The notes below the pieces were generated by a model. It worked only from the letters and a program-made list of their open reading frames with translations, was not told the DNA's origin and made no database searches. A DNA stretch of 64,000 nt from QHWT01 sp963755695 (GTDB lineage Bacteria > Acidobacteriota > Vicinamibacteria > Vicinamibacterales > 2-12-FULL-66-21), in the NCBI GenBank assembly GCA_963755695.1, contig CAVWLB010000010.1, positions 1,426,001 to 1,490,000 of the forward strand, written 5' to 3'. A program made the position numbers and the translations under genes. Positions 10,501 to 21,529 of the stretch are shown one piece after another (position 1 is the first letter of the stretch; each line of letters starts with the position of its first letter).

Positions 10501-11010
10501 CGATCTCACGCGGCTCGCTCGCCGACGTCTGGGTCGGCGGCATCGTCAGCGGCCTGCGCCCGCTGAAGACGAAGAAGGGCGACCGCATGGCGGTCTTCAT
10601 GCTCGACGACATCGCCGGCAGCGTCGAGGTGGTGGTCTTTCCGGAGACGTTCGGCAAGCACGGTCAGCTGATCGCCGCCGACGCGATGCTGCTCGTCCGC
10701 GGCAAGTTCGAAAAAGACGACGAATCGGCGCGGCTCGTCGCCACCGAGCTGCAGCCGATCTCGATGCTGAAGGAGCGGACGACGCGCGAAGTGGTGATCC
10801 ACCTGCACGGCGCCGCCGCGCGACGACGATCGAGGCGCTCGCGGAGCTGCTGTCGCGCCACCGCGGCGATCGCCGCGTGTCTGCTGGAGCTGGACGTGAA
10901 GAAGAACGGCGGCACAGCCGCTGCGCGTCCGCGCGGACGTCGCCCAGCGCGTGCGGCCGTCGGAGAAGCTGGTGGAGGAAGTCGAACAGTTGTGCGGACG
11001 GGATCGGTGA
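7529..11010 (+). CDS. dnaE: DNA polymerase III alpha subunit, frame-disrupted
   Basis: Replicative polymerase catalytic subunit. The span fits about 1160 residues, as in DnaE. The N-terminal PHP domain begins with SEFVHLHLHSEY; ITEHGNMFSSVVF and GLIGLSSCLKGEVATGI follow. The polymerase catalytic aspartates are in SLPDIDIDFCERRRGEVIEY at about 8750-8805. TRHASVHAAGVVIAP, RPGPLKSGMVDDFI and FFAGYGFNKSHSTTYAW are typical alpha-subunit blocks, and the C-terminal OB-fold region (MAVFMLDDIAGSVEVVVFPE) lies around 10590. The end is taken at VEQLCGRDR-stop (11008-11010). At least a dozen single-base frame changes occur; in most, deleting one base restores the family sequence (for example 9258, 8350 and 8575), and one near 8575 looks like a deletion. 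Confidence 0.95.
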
Positions 11011-11102
11011 TCCGATAGGCTCATGCAGGCTATGGCGGCTCATGGACACCACTGGCGAGCCGCGTCCATGAGTCCTGAGCCATGAGCCTGAGACATAAGC
11101 AT
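11011..11102. repeat. CTCATG/CATGAG foldback island
   Basis: The dnaE-accA gap repeats GGCTCATG in one half and CCATGAGCC or TCCATGAGTCC in the other, forming imperfect hairpins. Its words resemble the islands after recJ and before the gspF-type gene. Confidence 0.65.
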
Positions 11103-12178
11103 ATGCCCGAACTGCTGGAATTCGAAGAGCCGGTCGGCGTGCTGCTGAAGGAGATCGAGGCGCTCAGCATGCTGCCGCAGACGCCCGAGCGCGAGCGATC
11201 GATCGAGTCGCTGCGTCGGCGCGCCGACGAGATTCGCGCCGAGATCTATCCAGACGCTGACGCCGTGGCAGCGCGTGCTGGTCGCGCGGCACCCGAGCCG
11301 GCCCAACACGCTCGACTACGTCGAGCGGCTGTTCACCAACTTCGACGAGCTCCACGGCGACCGCCGCTTCGCCGACGACCACGCGATCGTCACCGGCATC
11401 GCGCGACTACAAGGGGCAGCCGATCGCGTTCGTCGGCCACCAGAAGGGGCGCGACACCAAGCAGAAGATCTTCCGCAACTTCGGCTACGCGCGGCCCGAG
11501 GGCTACCGCAAGGCGCTGCGCGTGATGCAGATGGCGCGAGAAGTTCTCGCGGCCGGTCGTCGTCTTCATCGACACGCCCGCGGCCTACCCGGGCATGGAG
11601 TCGGAGGAGCGCGGCGTCGCCGAGGCCATCGCCGCTCAACCTGCGCGAGATGATGATGATCGAAGTGCCGATCATCGTGATCGTCTGCGGCGAAGGCGGC
11701 AGCGGCGGCGCGCTGGGCATCGCCATCGGCGACCGCGTGCTGATGCAGGAGTTCTCGGTCTACAGCGTGATTCCGCCGGAGGGATGCGCCGCGATCCTGT
11801 GGCGCGACGCCAACCGCAAGGTCGAGGCGGCCGACGGCGCTGAAGATCACCGCGCCCGACATGCTCGCGCTCGGACTCGTCGACGGGATCATCCCGGAGC
11901 CGTCCGGCGGCGCCCACAACGACTACGACGCGGCCACGGCGCTGGTCGATCAGGCGCTGTCGCACGCGCTCGACGCGGTCACCGCGTTGAGCGTGCCGGA
12001 GCGGCTCGACGCGCGCTACGCAAAGTTCCGCGGATGGGGGAAGAGGGCACGGCGTTTACCGATACCAGCCACCGAGCGGCGCCGGCCGCTCGAATACACC
12101 CGACGCGCCGTCTTCCGAGCGCCGCGGCGCCGCGCCATAACTCTGCCAACGGCGCGAGTCAGTCCTGCTGGCGGATGA
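11103..12178 (+). CDS. accA: acetyl-CoA carboxylase carboxyltransferase alpha subunit, frame-disrupted
   Basis: Carboxyltransferase alpha subunit for malonyl-CoA synthesis, partner of AccD, which is not in this window. Recognised by MPELLEFEEPVGVLLKEIEA, the LARHP-type block (VLVARHPSRPNTLDYVERLF), the DELHGDRRFADDHAIVTGIA segment, FIDTPAAYPGMESEERG and the active-site region CGEGGSGGALGIAIGDRVLM, then FSVYSVIPPEGCAAILWRD. The ATG at 11103 was chosen because family homology begins there. Frame changes lie near 11255, 11410, 11500, 11530, 11635 and 11840. The C-terminus is uncertain: one frame stops at 12178, overlapping the recJ ATG, while a shifted one reads RGMGEEGTAFTDTSHRAA. Confidence 0.94.
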
Positions 12179-13908
12179 AGACCCTGCTCTGGCAACACCT
12201 GCCGTGCAACGACGAGGAGGCGCGGCGCCTCGGCGCCGCGCTGAACCTGCATCCGACGGTGGCGCGCCTGCTGTGCATGCGCGGCCTTCGTGATCCGGAG
12301 GTCGCGCTCCGCTTCCTCCAGCCGTCGCTGGATCATCTGCACGATCCCGTATCTGCTGGCGGACATGGGCAAGGCCGTCGAGCGGATCGAGCGCGCGATC
12401 GCGCAGAAGGAGCGGATCGCCATCCACGGCGACTACGACGTCGACGGCATCACCTCGACGGTGATCCTGCGGCGCGCGCTCGAGATGCTCGGCGGCGAAG
12501 TCGTGCACTTCATTCCCGAGCGCCTGCGCGACGGCTACGGCCTGCAGCCGGCGGCCATCGATCGGCTGCACGCCGAAGGCGTCCACCTGATCGTCTCGGT
12601 CGACTGCGGCATCCGCGGCACCGATGCGGCGCTCAGCGCGCGCGCGAACTCGGCGTCGATCTGATCATCACCGACCACCACGAGCCCGAAGGCACGCTGC
12701 CGCCGGCGCTTCGCCGTGATCAATCCCAAGCGCGCACGACTGCACCTATCCCGACAAGAACCTGGCCGGCGTCGGCGTCGCGCTGAAGCTGGTCCAGGCG
12801 CTCTGCCAGCGCGCCGGCGAAGGCCAAGTGGCTGCCGGCGTTCGTCAAGATCGCCGCGATCGGCACCCTCGCCGACGTCGTGCCGCTGGTCGGCGAGAAT
12901 CGCGTGATCGCCAAGCTCGGGCTCGGCTCGCTCAGCACCGGCCGTCACACCGTCGGGCTGCGCGCGCTGCTCGAAGCGTCGGGACTTACGGGCAAGACCA
13001 TCGACAGCTATCAGGTCGGCGTTCATGCTCGCGCCGCGCGTCAACGCCGCCGGCCGCATGAGCACGCCGGACATCGCGACCCGGCTGCTGCTGGCGACCG
13101 ACGAAGCGGCGCGTCGAGGATGCGCGGGCGCTCGCCCAACAGCTCAACGAGGAAAACCTGCGACGCCAGCAGGAAGAGGCAGACCTCGTCGCCCAGGCGA
13201 AGAAGGCGATCGAGACCGATCCGGCGATCGGCGCGCACAACGTCCTCGTCGTCGGCGGGGACGGCTGGCATCGCGGCGTCATCGGCATCGCGGCGTCGAA
13301 GCTCGTCGACACCTATCACAAGCCAGCGATCGTGCTCTCGGTCGACGGCGACGTGGCCCACGGGTCGTGCCGCAGCATTCCGGATTTCGACATGCTCGAC
13401 GCGCTCGAGCGGTGCGCCGACCTGTTCCTTCGCTTCGGCGGCCACAAGCAGGCCGCCGGCCTGACGATGGAGGCCGCTCGCGTGCCGGAGTTCCGTGCGC
13501 GCATCAACGCGCACGCCGACGAGGTGCTCGAGCCCGATCAACTGCGGCCGCGGCTGCGCATCGACGGGGCGCTCAACCTGAAGCACATCACGGCCGATTT
13601 CGTCGACGGCTTGAATGCCGTCGCGCCGTTCGGCTGTGGCCAATCCGCGCCCGGTCTTCCACGCGATGCCGGTCGAAATCGTCGACGGGCCGCGTCCCTT
13701 GAAGGACCGTCACCTCAAGATGACGTTCCGTCAGGACGGCCGGAGCTTCCGCGCCATCGCCTGGCGCGCCGCCGAGCGCGCGGCGTTCCTGACCGAGCAC
13801 CGCGCCGGCGTCAATCTCGCGTTCTCCCTCGAGCAGAACCAGTTCCAGGGCGAGACCTATCTCGAGCTGACCGTCGCCGACGTCAAGAGGCTCAGCGACG
13901 TAGAATAG
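12175..13908 (+). CDS. recJ: single-stranded-DNA-specific exonuclease RecJ, frame-disrupted
   Basis: 5'-3' single-strand exonuclease of recombination and mismatch repair. About 577 residues, as usual. The DHH phosphoesterase motifs are clear: HGDYDVDGITSTVILRRA (motif I, about 12427), VSVDCGIRG (12597) and IITDHHEPEG (12663). The DHHA1 domain shows GHKQAAGLTMEA (about 13440) with the GGH-type motif. The C-terminal OB domain ends FQGETYLELTVADVK. The ATG at 12175 starts MKTLLWQHLPCNDEEARRLG and overlaps the accA stop. Frame changes near 12345, 12650, 12705, 12735, 12825, 13020, 13115 and 13640 are each repaired by one base. Confidence 0.94.
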
Positions 13909-14024
13909 AGGTTCAGGGCTCATGACTTATGGCTCATGGCGGCCCACGGTAGATGCTGGCGTAAGCCATGAGCCTTTCCAGCCTTGAGCCGCCGAAGCTG
14001 AGCCCTGAGTCCTAAGCCAGTCCC
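13909..14024. repeat. GGCTCATG / GGCGGCCCACGG foldback island
   Basis: The recJ-lptC gap contains CTTATGGCTCATGG and its inverted partner GTAAGCCATGAGCC, plus GGCGGCCCACGG at 13938-13949. That 12-mer occurs identically at 60342-60353 in the island upstream of the lytic transglycosylase gene, so the two belong to one dispersed family. Confidence 0.75.
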
Positions 14025-16341
14025 ATGTGGCAGAAACGTCTCCGGTTGGCGATAGCCCTGCTCGTCGTGGTGTTCGCCGCGATGGTCGTCGTGTCTTTAC
14101 GGCACGGGCACAAGCGGCGCGCGACCAGCGCGACGGTCCTGCGCAGCGACCCGAAGGCTACGATCGAGAACCGTGGTGGTGGTGTGTACGAGCGATCGTC
14201 GGAAGGCAAGACCACGTTCTCCTTGAAATTCGGCAGGAGCCTCACCTATTCCGACGGACGAACGAAGCTCTGGGGTGTCAGGCTCCTGCTGCCGGACAAG
14301 GCAGGACGCCGGGTCACGATCACCTCCGCTGAAGCCACCGTTCTCAATCCGCCGGACAAGGGATTCGCGCGCGCCGAGTTCTTCCGCGGCGTGAAGCTCG
14401 ACGACGAGCGACGGGGTCATCATTACGTCGGCCGAGGCGACCTACGATCAGCAGGAAGGAATCGCGCGCGTACCCGGGGCCGGTCAAATTCTCGAAAGGA
14501 CGGATGAATGGCAGCGGCACGGGGGCGACCTACGACCGCAACCGCGACGTGCTCTGGATTCTCGACGCCGCCGAGGTCGACAGTCGCGGCAGACCAGAAG
14601 GGCGGCGGTGCGCTCCACGTCACGTCGAAGGCCGCCGGGCTCGCGCGGCTGGAGCACTACATGAAGTTCCTCGGCGGCGCGCGCCTCGAAGGGGAGCAAC
14701 GCGTCAGTGTCGCGGACGAAGCGACCGCCTGGCTCACGTCCGACAACGAGCAGGTGACCTTGCTTGGAACTTCGTGGCAATTCCCGGGTGACCGGCTCCG
14801 GCAGCGGGCCGCAGTCGATGGACGCACGCGATATCGACCTGCGCGTCGGCACCGACGGACGGACCTTGCAGGGCGCAACGCTGGTCGAGAACGCCTCCGT
14901 TCAGCTCCCGGGCGAGGCGAGTTCCAGCGGGCACCGCATTGCCGGAAAGACGATCGACATCGCGCTCGGACCGGACGGTGCGACCGTCACCAGCCTGACT
15001 GCCAAGGACAAGGTGGAGGTCATCTGCCTGCCGAAGGAGACACCCCGGCCCGCCGCATTCGATCGACGTCGCTCGTCGCGACAGGTGATCCAGGGATCGG
15101 CATTCAAAACGCCACCTTCGCCGGCCCCGTCGAATATCGTGAGACTCGCGCCGCGCGAAAGGGCATCGACCCCATCGATCGTACCGCCAAATCGATTCGA
15201 CTCGACGTGCAGACCAAACCGGGATTCGGCGACCTCGAACGCGCCGAATTTCACGGCAACGTGCATTTCACCGAAGGTACGACCACGACCGCCGACGCGC
15301 CGCTCGCCATCTATGCAATCAAGGAGGACCGGCTCGACCTGTCGCCGTCGGCAACCGGCGACCCGGGAATCGGCCCCCACGTCAGCGACGGACACATCAA
15401 CGTCGACGCGCGCACCATTCAGATGGTGCTGGGCACCCAGAAGATGAGCGCCGAGACCAAAGTGCGCAGCCTGATGCAGCCGCAGAATCGCAATGCGCCG
15501 CAGCCGGCGGCACCAGGCGGAAAATTGCCGCAGGTTGCCGCGGTGCCCTCTGCGACGCCGCCCGCGCGAGACACCTCGAAACGGCCGGGTGCACCGGCCG
15601 CCGGTCAGCCGGCGGCGAAGACCGGCGACGACTCGACGGTCAAAATGCCGTCGATGCTGAAGCAGGACGAGCCGGTCAACGTGACGGCGAATCGCCTCGA
15701 CTACGACGGCGCCAACTCGCTGGCCACCTACACCGGCAACGCGCGGCTGTGGCAGGACCGAGACCGAGGTCCGCAGGCCGACACGATCGTGCTCGACGAC
15801 AAGACGCGGCAACCTGCACGCGACGACCAACGTGCGCACGGTGATGTCGCTCACAACCGCAGGAGACCGGTGAAAAGCGACCAGAAGCCGAAGGCGCCGC
15901 AGGTTCAGCCGACAGCCGACCATCACCGTCGCCGACGAGCTGCTCTACGAGGACGACAAGCACACGCGCCACCTACACGACGAAGGCCCACATGAGCGGG
16001 CCGGACGGCGACGTGACCGCCGACAAGATCGAGCTGTACCTGACCGGAAGCAGGCGGCGAGCTGGAACGCGCCGAGGCCGACGGCAACGTCGATCTCGCG
16101 GCAGGAGACGCGCCGCGCCTACGGCACACACCTGACCTATCATCGCGGCGAAGGACGAATACACGATGGTGGGCACCCCGGTGAAGGTGTACGACGACAC
16201 GCCGCCGGACTGCAAGGTCACGAAAGGCACGACGCTGACGTTCCACAAGGCGGTCGACACCATCACGCGCGACCGGCAACGGAGCGTCTGCCAGGGACCA
16301 GACCGAAACGATCGCCTGCGGCACGGCCGGGACCCCGCTGA
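14025..16341 (+). CDS. LptC/LptA-type LPS transport protein, apparently fused
   Basis: Periplasmic bridge component of the LPS export machine. An N-terminal anchor (residues 5-25, RLRLAIALLVVVFAAMVVVS) and a beta-jellyroll with RTKLWGVRLLLPD match LptC. It continues for more than 700 residues with repeated OstA-like strands (GDLERAEFHGNVHFTEGTTT; VNVTANRLDYDGANSLATYT, then GNARLWQD). The last part (DKIELYLTGSG, ELERAEADGNVDL, YTMVGTPVKVYDD) matches LptA. A 495-codon frame spans 14508-15995 across the middle, which argues for one protein rather than two. A Pro/Ala-rich linker lies around 15490-15650. Frame changes occur near 14415, 14500, 14780, 15045, 15765 and beyond. The gene is directly followed by lptB, so the context fits. 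The C-terminal few residues are uncertain. Confidence 0.8.
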
Positions 16342-17069
16342 ATGGCGACGCTGCGCACCCGGGACCTGACCAAATCGTACAGCGGGCGGACGGTGGTTCG
16401 AGGGGTCAACCTCGAGATCGCGTCGGGCGAGGTGATCGGCCTGCTCGGCGCCAACGGCGCCGGCAAGACGACGACCTTCTCGATGGTCGTCGGGCTGACC
16501 GCGCCCGGAGTCGGGCCGCGTCCTGCTCGACGGCGTCGACGTCACCGACGACCCGATGTACATCCGCGCACGCAAGGGCATCGGCTACCTGCCGCAGGAG
16601 GCGTCGATCTTCCGCGGCCTGACCGTCGAGCAGAACATCCTGGCGATCCTCGAGACGCTGGGCCTCGACGGCGCCGCCCGGCGCGCCCGGCTGCGCGAAC
16701 TGCTCGCCGAGCTGGGCCTGACGCCGCTCGCCAAGTCGCCCGGCCTACACCCTGTCGGGCGGCGAGCGGCGCCGGGTCGAAATCACGCGCGCGCTGGTCA
16801 TCTCGCCGAAGTTCATGCTGCTCGACGAGCCGTTCGCGGGCATCGACCCTATCGCCGTCACCGACATCCAGAAGATCATCTTTCACCTGAAGTCGCGCGG
16901 CATCGGGGTGCTCATCACCGACCACAACGTCCGCGAGACGCTGCGAATCACCGACCGCGCCTACATCGTCCACGATGGCGTGATTTTCAAGAGCGGCACG
17001 CCCGACAGCCTGGCCGCGGACGAGGAGGTGAAGCGGATTTACCTCGGTGCCGACTTCCGCTTGGACTAG
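16342..17069 (+). CDS. lptB: LPS export ABC transporter ATP-binding protein
   Basis: Cytoplasmic ATPase that powers LPS extraction by LptFG. About 242 residues. Walker A GANGAGKTTTFSMV, the Q-loop region GIGYLPQEASIFRGL characteristic of LptB, signature LSGGERRRVEITRAL, Walker B FMLLDEPFAGIDPIAV and the H-loop LITDHNVRETL are all visible. Two frame changes near 16510 and 16745 disturb the frame. The ATG immediately follows the upstream stop region. Its partner permease gene (LptF-LptG fusion) is 19 kb away at 36.4 kb. Confidence 0.96.
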
Positions 17070-17097
17070 AATCAAAGAGTCCGACCGGAACCAACCC

Positions 17098-18537
17098 ATG
17101 GCGATTCAGCAGAAGCTGCACACCAAACTCGTTCAGAAGCTCATCCTGACGCCATCGCTCCAGCAGGCGATCAAGCTGCTGCCGATGTCGACGCTGGAGC
17201 TGGCGGATCTCCTGAACCAGGAGATGGTGGAAAACCCGCTCCTCGAGGAGGTCCCGACCGAGGAACTGCAGCCCGCCGAACAGCAGCAGCAGGAGAAGGC
17301 GGAGGCCGACAAGCCGACGACCGAAAAGACCGACACAGTGGGACGACGCCGACTACGAATACTTCTTCGGCGACTACCTCGACGACGGCTACCGCTCGCG
17401 CACGCCGTCGGAAGTCAAGGAACTGCCGCCGATCGAGAACACGCTCTCGTCGGCGGCCTCGCTCGCCGATCACCTGATGTGGCAGCTGTCGCTGCAGACG
17501 GAAGACGAGAAGCTGCGCGAGATCGGCGGCGCGATCATCGGCAATCTCGACGACGACGGCTATCTGGTGGCGTCGGTCGAGGAGATCGCCGCGATGGGCG
17601 ACTGGCCGGTCGCCGACGTCGAGCGCGCCCTGCAGCACGTGCAGACGTTCGATCCGATCGGCGTTGCCGCGCGCGATCTGCAGGAGTGCCTCTGGCTCCA
17701 GATCCGGCACCTCGGTCTCGAGGGCACGCCGACCGAGAAGATCGTCACCGAGCACCTGCGGCTGCTCCAGAACCACCAGGTCCCGGAGATCGCGCGGCGC
17801 CTCGGGATGCAGATCGAGGATCTCAAGGAGCACATCGAGATCATCCGCAACCTCGATCCCAAGCCTGGCAGCCGCTACAACCCGCAGCAGTCGCAATACG
17901 TCATCCCCGACGTCTACGTCGTCAAGGTCGAGGACCAGTACGTCGCCGATGCTGAACGAGGAAGGGCTGCCGCAGCTTCGCATCAGCCCGACCTACCGGC
18001 GCCTGCTCGACAAGAACGCGCCGGCACGGTCCAGAGAACAACGAGACGCGCGCCTACGTGAAGGACAAGTTCCGCTCGGCGCTGTGGCTGATCAAGTCGG
18101 TCGACCAGCGGCAGAAGACGATCCAGAAGGTCGCCAACAGCATCATCAACTTCCAGCGCGAGTTCCTCGACCACGGCATCGAGTACCTGCGGCCGCTGGT
18201 GCTGCGCGACGTGGCCAACGACATCGGCATGCACGAATCGACCGTCAGCCGCGTCGTCAACAACAAGTACATGCACACGCCGCAGGGCGTGTTCGAGCTG
18301 AAGTACTTCTTCCACAGCGGCATCAGCAGCTCGTACGGCGACAGCGTGTCGTCGGTCACGATCAAGCAGCGGATCCGCAAGATCATCGAGAACGAGGACC
18401 CCCGCAAGCCGCTCAGCGACTCGAAGATCGTCAGCATCCTGCAGAAGGAAGGGCTGATGCTGGCGCGCCGCACGATCGCGAAGTACCGCGAGGAGCTGAA
18501 GATTCCGACCTCGAACCAGCGCAAAGTGCTGTACTAG
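17098..18537 (+). CDS. rpoN: RNA polymerase sigma-54 factor
   Basis: Enhancer-dependent sigma factor. About 479 residues. Region I has QKLILTPSLQQAIKLLPMST; an acidic region II contains a Gln/Glu-rich tract; the core-binding domain starts at ELPPIENTLSSAASLADHLM; the HTH is VANDIGMHESTVSRVVNNKY. The RpoN box at the C-terminus is ARRTIAKYRE. Frame changes lie near 17335, 17950 and 18030. It follows lptB by 28 bases and precedes hpf, the classical order in many Gram-negatives. Confidence 0.96.
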
Positions 18538-18555
18538 CTGCCTGAATGAGCGAAC

Positions 18556-19107
18556 ATGCGTCTAGACATCACCGGCCGGCACGTCGACGATCACGCCCGC
18601 GCTCCGGCAGCTGATCGACAAGCGGCTCGCCAAGCTCGAGCGCGTGCTCAACGACAGCGCGGTCTCCGCCAACGTCATCCTGACGAAAGAGAAATACCGC
18701 CACATCACCGAGATTGCTGATTCACGCGCGCGGCGACCACATGCTGACGCGGCGATCGGCGAGGGGAACACGTGGCCGCTGTCGGTGCGGAAGGCCGCCG
18801 ACAAGGTCGAGCAGCAGGCGCAGACGCTGAAGTCGCAGGTGGACCGACAGGAAGCGCCAGCGGAAGACGTCGATCCGCCAGCGCGCCGGCGGGCCCGTCG
18901 CCGCGGCGCCGGACGAACGGCGCGCTCGGCTCGCGCGTCGTTCGGACGCCGCGCTACCCGGTGAAGCCGATGTCGGTCGAGGATGCCGCGCTGCGCGTCG
19001 ACGCCGGGGCCGACACGTTCGTCGTGTTCCGCAACGCGGAGACCGACGCCGTCAGCATCCTCTACCGCCGCAAGGATGGCAACCTCGGCCTGATCGAACC
19101 GGATTAG
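18556..19107 (+). CDS. hpf: ribosome hibernation promoting factor, long form
   Basis: Binds the 30S subunit to make inactive 100S ribosomes. The N-terminal S30AE domain reads MRLDITGRHV, then TPALRQLIDKRLAKLERVL and VILTKEKYRHITEI, once one extra base near 18587 and another near 18716 are removed. A basic linker follows, and the C-terminal dimerisation domain MSVEDAALRVDAGADTFVVF ending in KDGNLGLIEPD is intact. The presence of that C-terminal domain makes this the long, self-dimerising form. About 183 residues. It is located between rpoN and hprK. Confidence 0.92.
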
Positions 19108-19163
19108 AGCGGTCACCACGAGCGATGATGAGCATGACCGCGCAGGCCTAACCTGGCGTACAG

Positions 19164-20092
19164 GTGGCGACCGTCCTGCGCGACCTCGCCGAATCCCGGG
19201 CCATCGACCTCGAGCTGCTCGCCGGCGGCGGCGGCGTCGATCGCCGCATCACCAATCCGCATCCGCAGAAGACCGGCCTGGCGCTGTCGGGATTCGACAA
19301 GTACCTGCGCGAGGGACGCGTGCTCGTGCTCGGCGAGAGCGAGGTGCGCTTCCTCGAGTCGCTGCCGCCGAGCGAGCGCACCGGCGGTCGTCCGCCGGGT
19401 CTTCTCGCACGCGCTGCCCTGCCTCGTGATCACCGCCGGCTTCAGCCCGCCGCCGGAGGTCGTCGACGAGGCGGATCGCGCGAACGTGCCGCTGATGCGG
19501 ACGCGCGCGGCGACGCCGATGGCGATGGCGCGGCTGTCGGCCGCGCTCGACGTCTACCTCGCCGCCGCGGGCCGTCGTCCACGGCGTGCTGATGGACATC
19601 CTCGGTCTCGGCGTGCTGATCGTCGGCGAGAGCGGCATCGGCAAGAGCGAGTGCGCGCTGGACCTGGTCGTCCGCGGCCACCGGCTGGTGGCCGACGACG
19701 CGGTGGAGCTGCGGTGCCGGGCGGAGTCGTTCGTGATCGGCACCTGCCCGGAGCTGACGCGGCATCACATGGAGATCCGCGGCCTCGGGCTGATCAACGT
19801 GCAGGACCTGTTCGGCGTCGCGTCGACGCGGCGATCGAAGCGGGTCGAGCTGGTCGTGCAGCTCGAACGCTGGGATCCGTCGCGCGAGTACGACCGGCTC
19901 GGCCTCGACGAGGCGCACTACGAGACGCTCGGCGTGCGGGTGCCGATGATCCGCATGCCGGTCGCGCCGGGCCGCAACCTGGCGATTCTCGTGGAAGTGG
20001 CGGCGCGCAACCAGCTGCTGCGCAGCGGCGGCCACCACGCGGCGCGCCGGCTGGTCGATCGCCTCGACGAACGGCTGGGCCAGGCGCGGTGA
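19164..20092 (+). CDS. hprK: HPr kinase/phosphorylase
   Basis: Phosphorylates HPr on a serine and reverses the reaction, linking carbon status to regulation. About 309 residues. The N-terminal domain reads TNPHPQKTGLALSGFDKYL; the kinase domain starts HGVLMDILGLGVLIVGESGI, with P-loop GESGIGKSE; LVADDAVELR and the signature EIRGLGLINVQDLFG follow. The C-terminus is intact. Frame changes near 19390 and 19568 lie in the N-terminal part. A GTG at 19164 is the best start (ATVLRDLAESRAIDL). With rapZ, EIIA, HPr and EI downstream it forms a regulatory PTS module. Confidence 0.95.
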
Positions 20093-20179
20093 CGGCTCGG
20101 ACCTCGAATTCGGAGAGGACCTGTAGGGCGAAGTGCGCCGGAGAAGCGGCACGCGGCGCGGCGGGCGGCGCGGACGGCG

Positions 20180-21054
20180 GTGTCGTCGCGCTTCGTCGTC
20201 CTGACCGGCCTGTCGGGCTCGGGCAAGTCGCAGGCGATCCGCGCGCTCGAGGATCTCGGCTACTTCTGCGTCGACAACCTGCCGGTCGCGCTGCTGCCGA
20301 TGCTGGCGCGAGCTGACGCTGCGGGCCGGCAGCGAGATCGCGCGCGCCGCGGTAGTCGTGGACGTGCGCGAAGGGAAGATGCTCGACGAGCTGCCGAGCG
20401 TCTACAAGCAGCTGAAGGAGATGCGCAACCTGAACCCGGTGCTGATCTTTCTCGACGCCGCCGACGAGGTGCTGGTGCGCCGGTTCAGCGAGACGCGGCG
20501 TCCGCATCCGCTGGCGCCGGATCGATCGGCGATCGAAGGGATCCGCGAGGAGCGCAAGCGCATGGCGCCCGCTGCGCCGGCTCGCCGATCACGTCGTCGA
20601 CACGTCGCGCGATGACCGTGCACGAGCTGCGCCACGCCTTCCGGGACGTCGAGGCCGGGCGCGCGCCGGGCTCGCAGCTGGTCGTCACGATCCTCAGCTT
20701 CGGCTTCAAGCACGGCATTCCGGTGGACTCGGACCTGCTGTTCGACGTGCGGTTCCTGCCGAATCCGCACTTCGTGCCCGAAGCTGCGACCGCACACGGG
20801 CCGCGACCGCGAGGTGCGAGCGTTCCTCGACAAGTCGCCGGCCACGCACGAGTTCCTCGAGCACACGCTGAACCTGCTGCGGTTTCTCATCCCGCAATAC
20901 GTGGCGGAAGGGAAGACCTACCTGACGGTGGGCATCGGCTGCACCGGCGGACGGCATCGATCGGTGGCGATTGCCGAGGCGCTGAAGAAAGGCCTGGCCG
21001 GCATTGCCGGCGTCCAACTGCGCGTGCCGGCATCGGGACATTGCGATCGAATGA
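20180..21054 (+). CDS. rapZ: RapZ-family nucleotide-binding protein
   Basis: P-loop protein of the RapZ/YvcJ family; in enterobacteria RapZ controls GlmS via small RNAs, in other lineages its role is less defined. Walker A GLSGSGKSQAIRALED is at the N-terminus, followed by YFCVDNLPVALLPML and the Walker B-like NPVLIFLDAADEVLVRRF. The C-terminal domain contains FGFKHGIPVDSDLLFDVRFL, LDKSPATHEFLEHT and GIGCTGGRHRSVAIAEAL. About 290 residues. The start is set at a GTG at 20180. Frame changes near 20310, 20573, 20780 and 21035; the last restores the usual RHRD-type end (TGA 21052-21054). Confidence 0.93.
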
Positions 21055-21090
21055 CGGTGTCGGTGAGTTGCGTGCATTTGGTGAGCCGCA

Positions 21091-21529
21091 ATGAAAGTCG
21101 GCGTCGTCGTCGTGACGCACGGGCAGCTGGCGACCGAGCTGCTCAACGCGGCCGAGATGATCGTCGGCGATCTGCCGCACTTCGCCGCCGTGTCGATCGG
21201 CTGGCACGAGGACGTCGACCAGGCGCGCGAGGAGATCGCACGGGCCATCGAGCGGGTGCGCGCAGAAGGCAGGAGGGACACCGGAGGCGCCGGCCGGCGT
21301 GCTGGTCCTGGCCGACATGTTCGGCGGGACGCCTGCGAACCTGGGCGTGACGTTCCTCGAGACCGACAACGTCGAAGTGATCACCGGCGTGAATCTGGCG
21401 ATGCTGATCAAGCTGGCCCGGCCGCTGAAGGACACCGACCTCCTGACGCTCGCGCGCGAGATGCGCGAGCACGGGCGGAACGCCATCTGGGTCGCGTCGG
21501 ACCTGATGCGCGGGGAAAAGCAGCAGTGA
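21091..21529 (+). CDS. PTS EIIA component, mannose/ManX family
   Basis: Phosphoryl-accepting EIIA domain of the mannose family, about 145 residues. VGVVVVTHGQLATELLNAAE carries the active-site His at residue 10. LVLADMFGGTPANLGVTFLE and VITGVNLAMLIKLARPL are the conserved second and third blocks. One extra base near 21275 shifts the frame. No EIIB, EIIC or EIID genes are present nearby, so a regulatory rather than transport role is likely. It ends two bases before the HPr ATG. Confidence 0.92.

Noticed and set aside
7529..11010. dnaE and other broken genes as pseudogenes or programmed frameshifting
   Set aside because: All are essential, frame changes are too many, have no slippery heptamers or stem-loops in common, and one-base corrections restore full family sequences.
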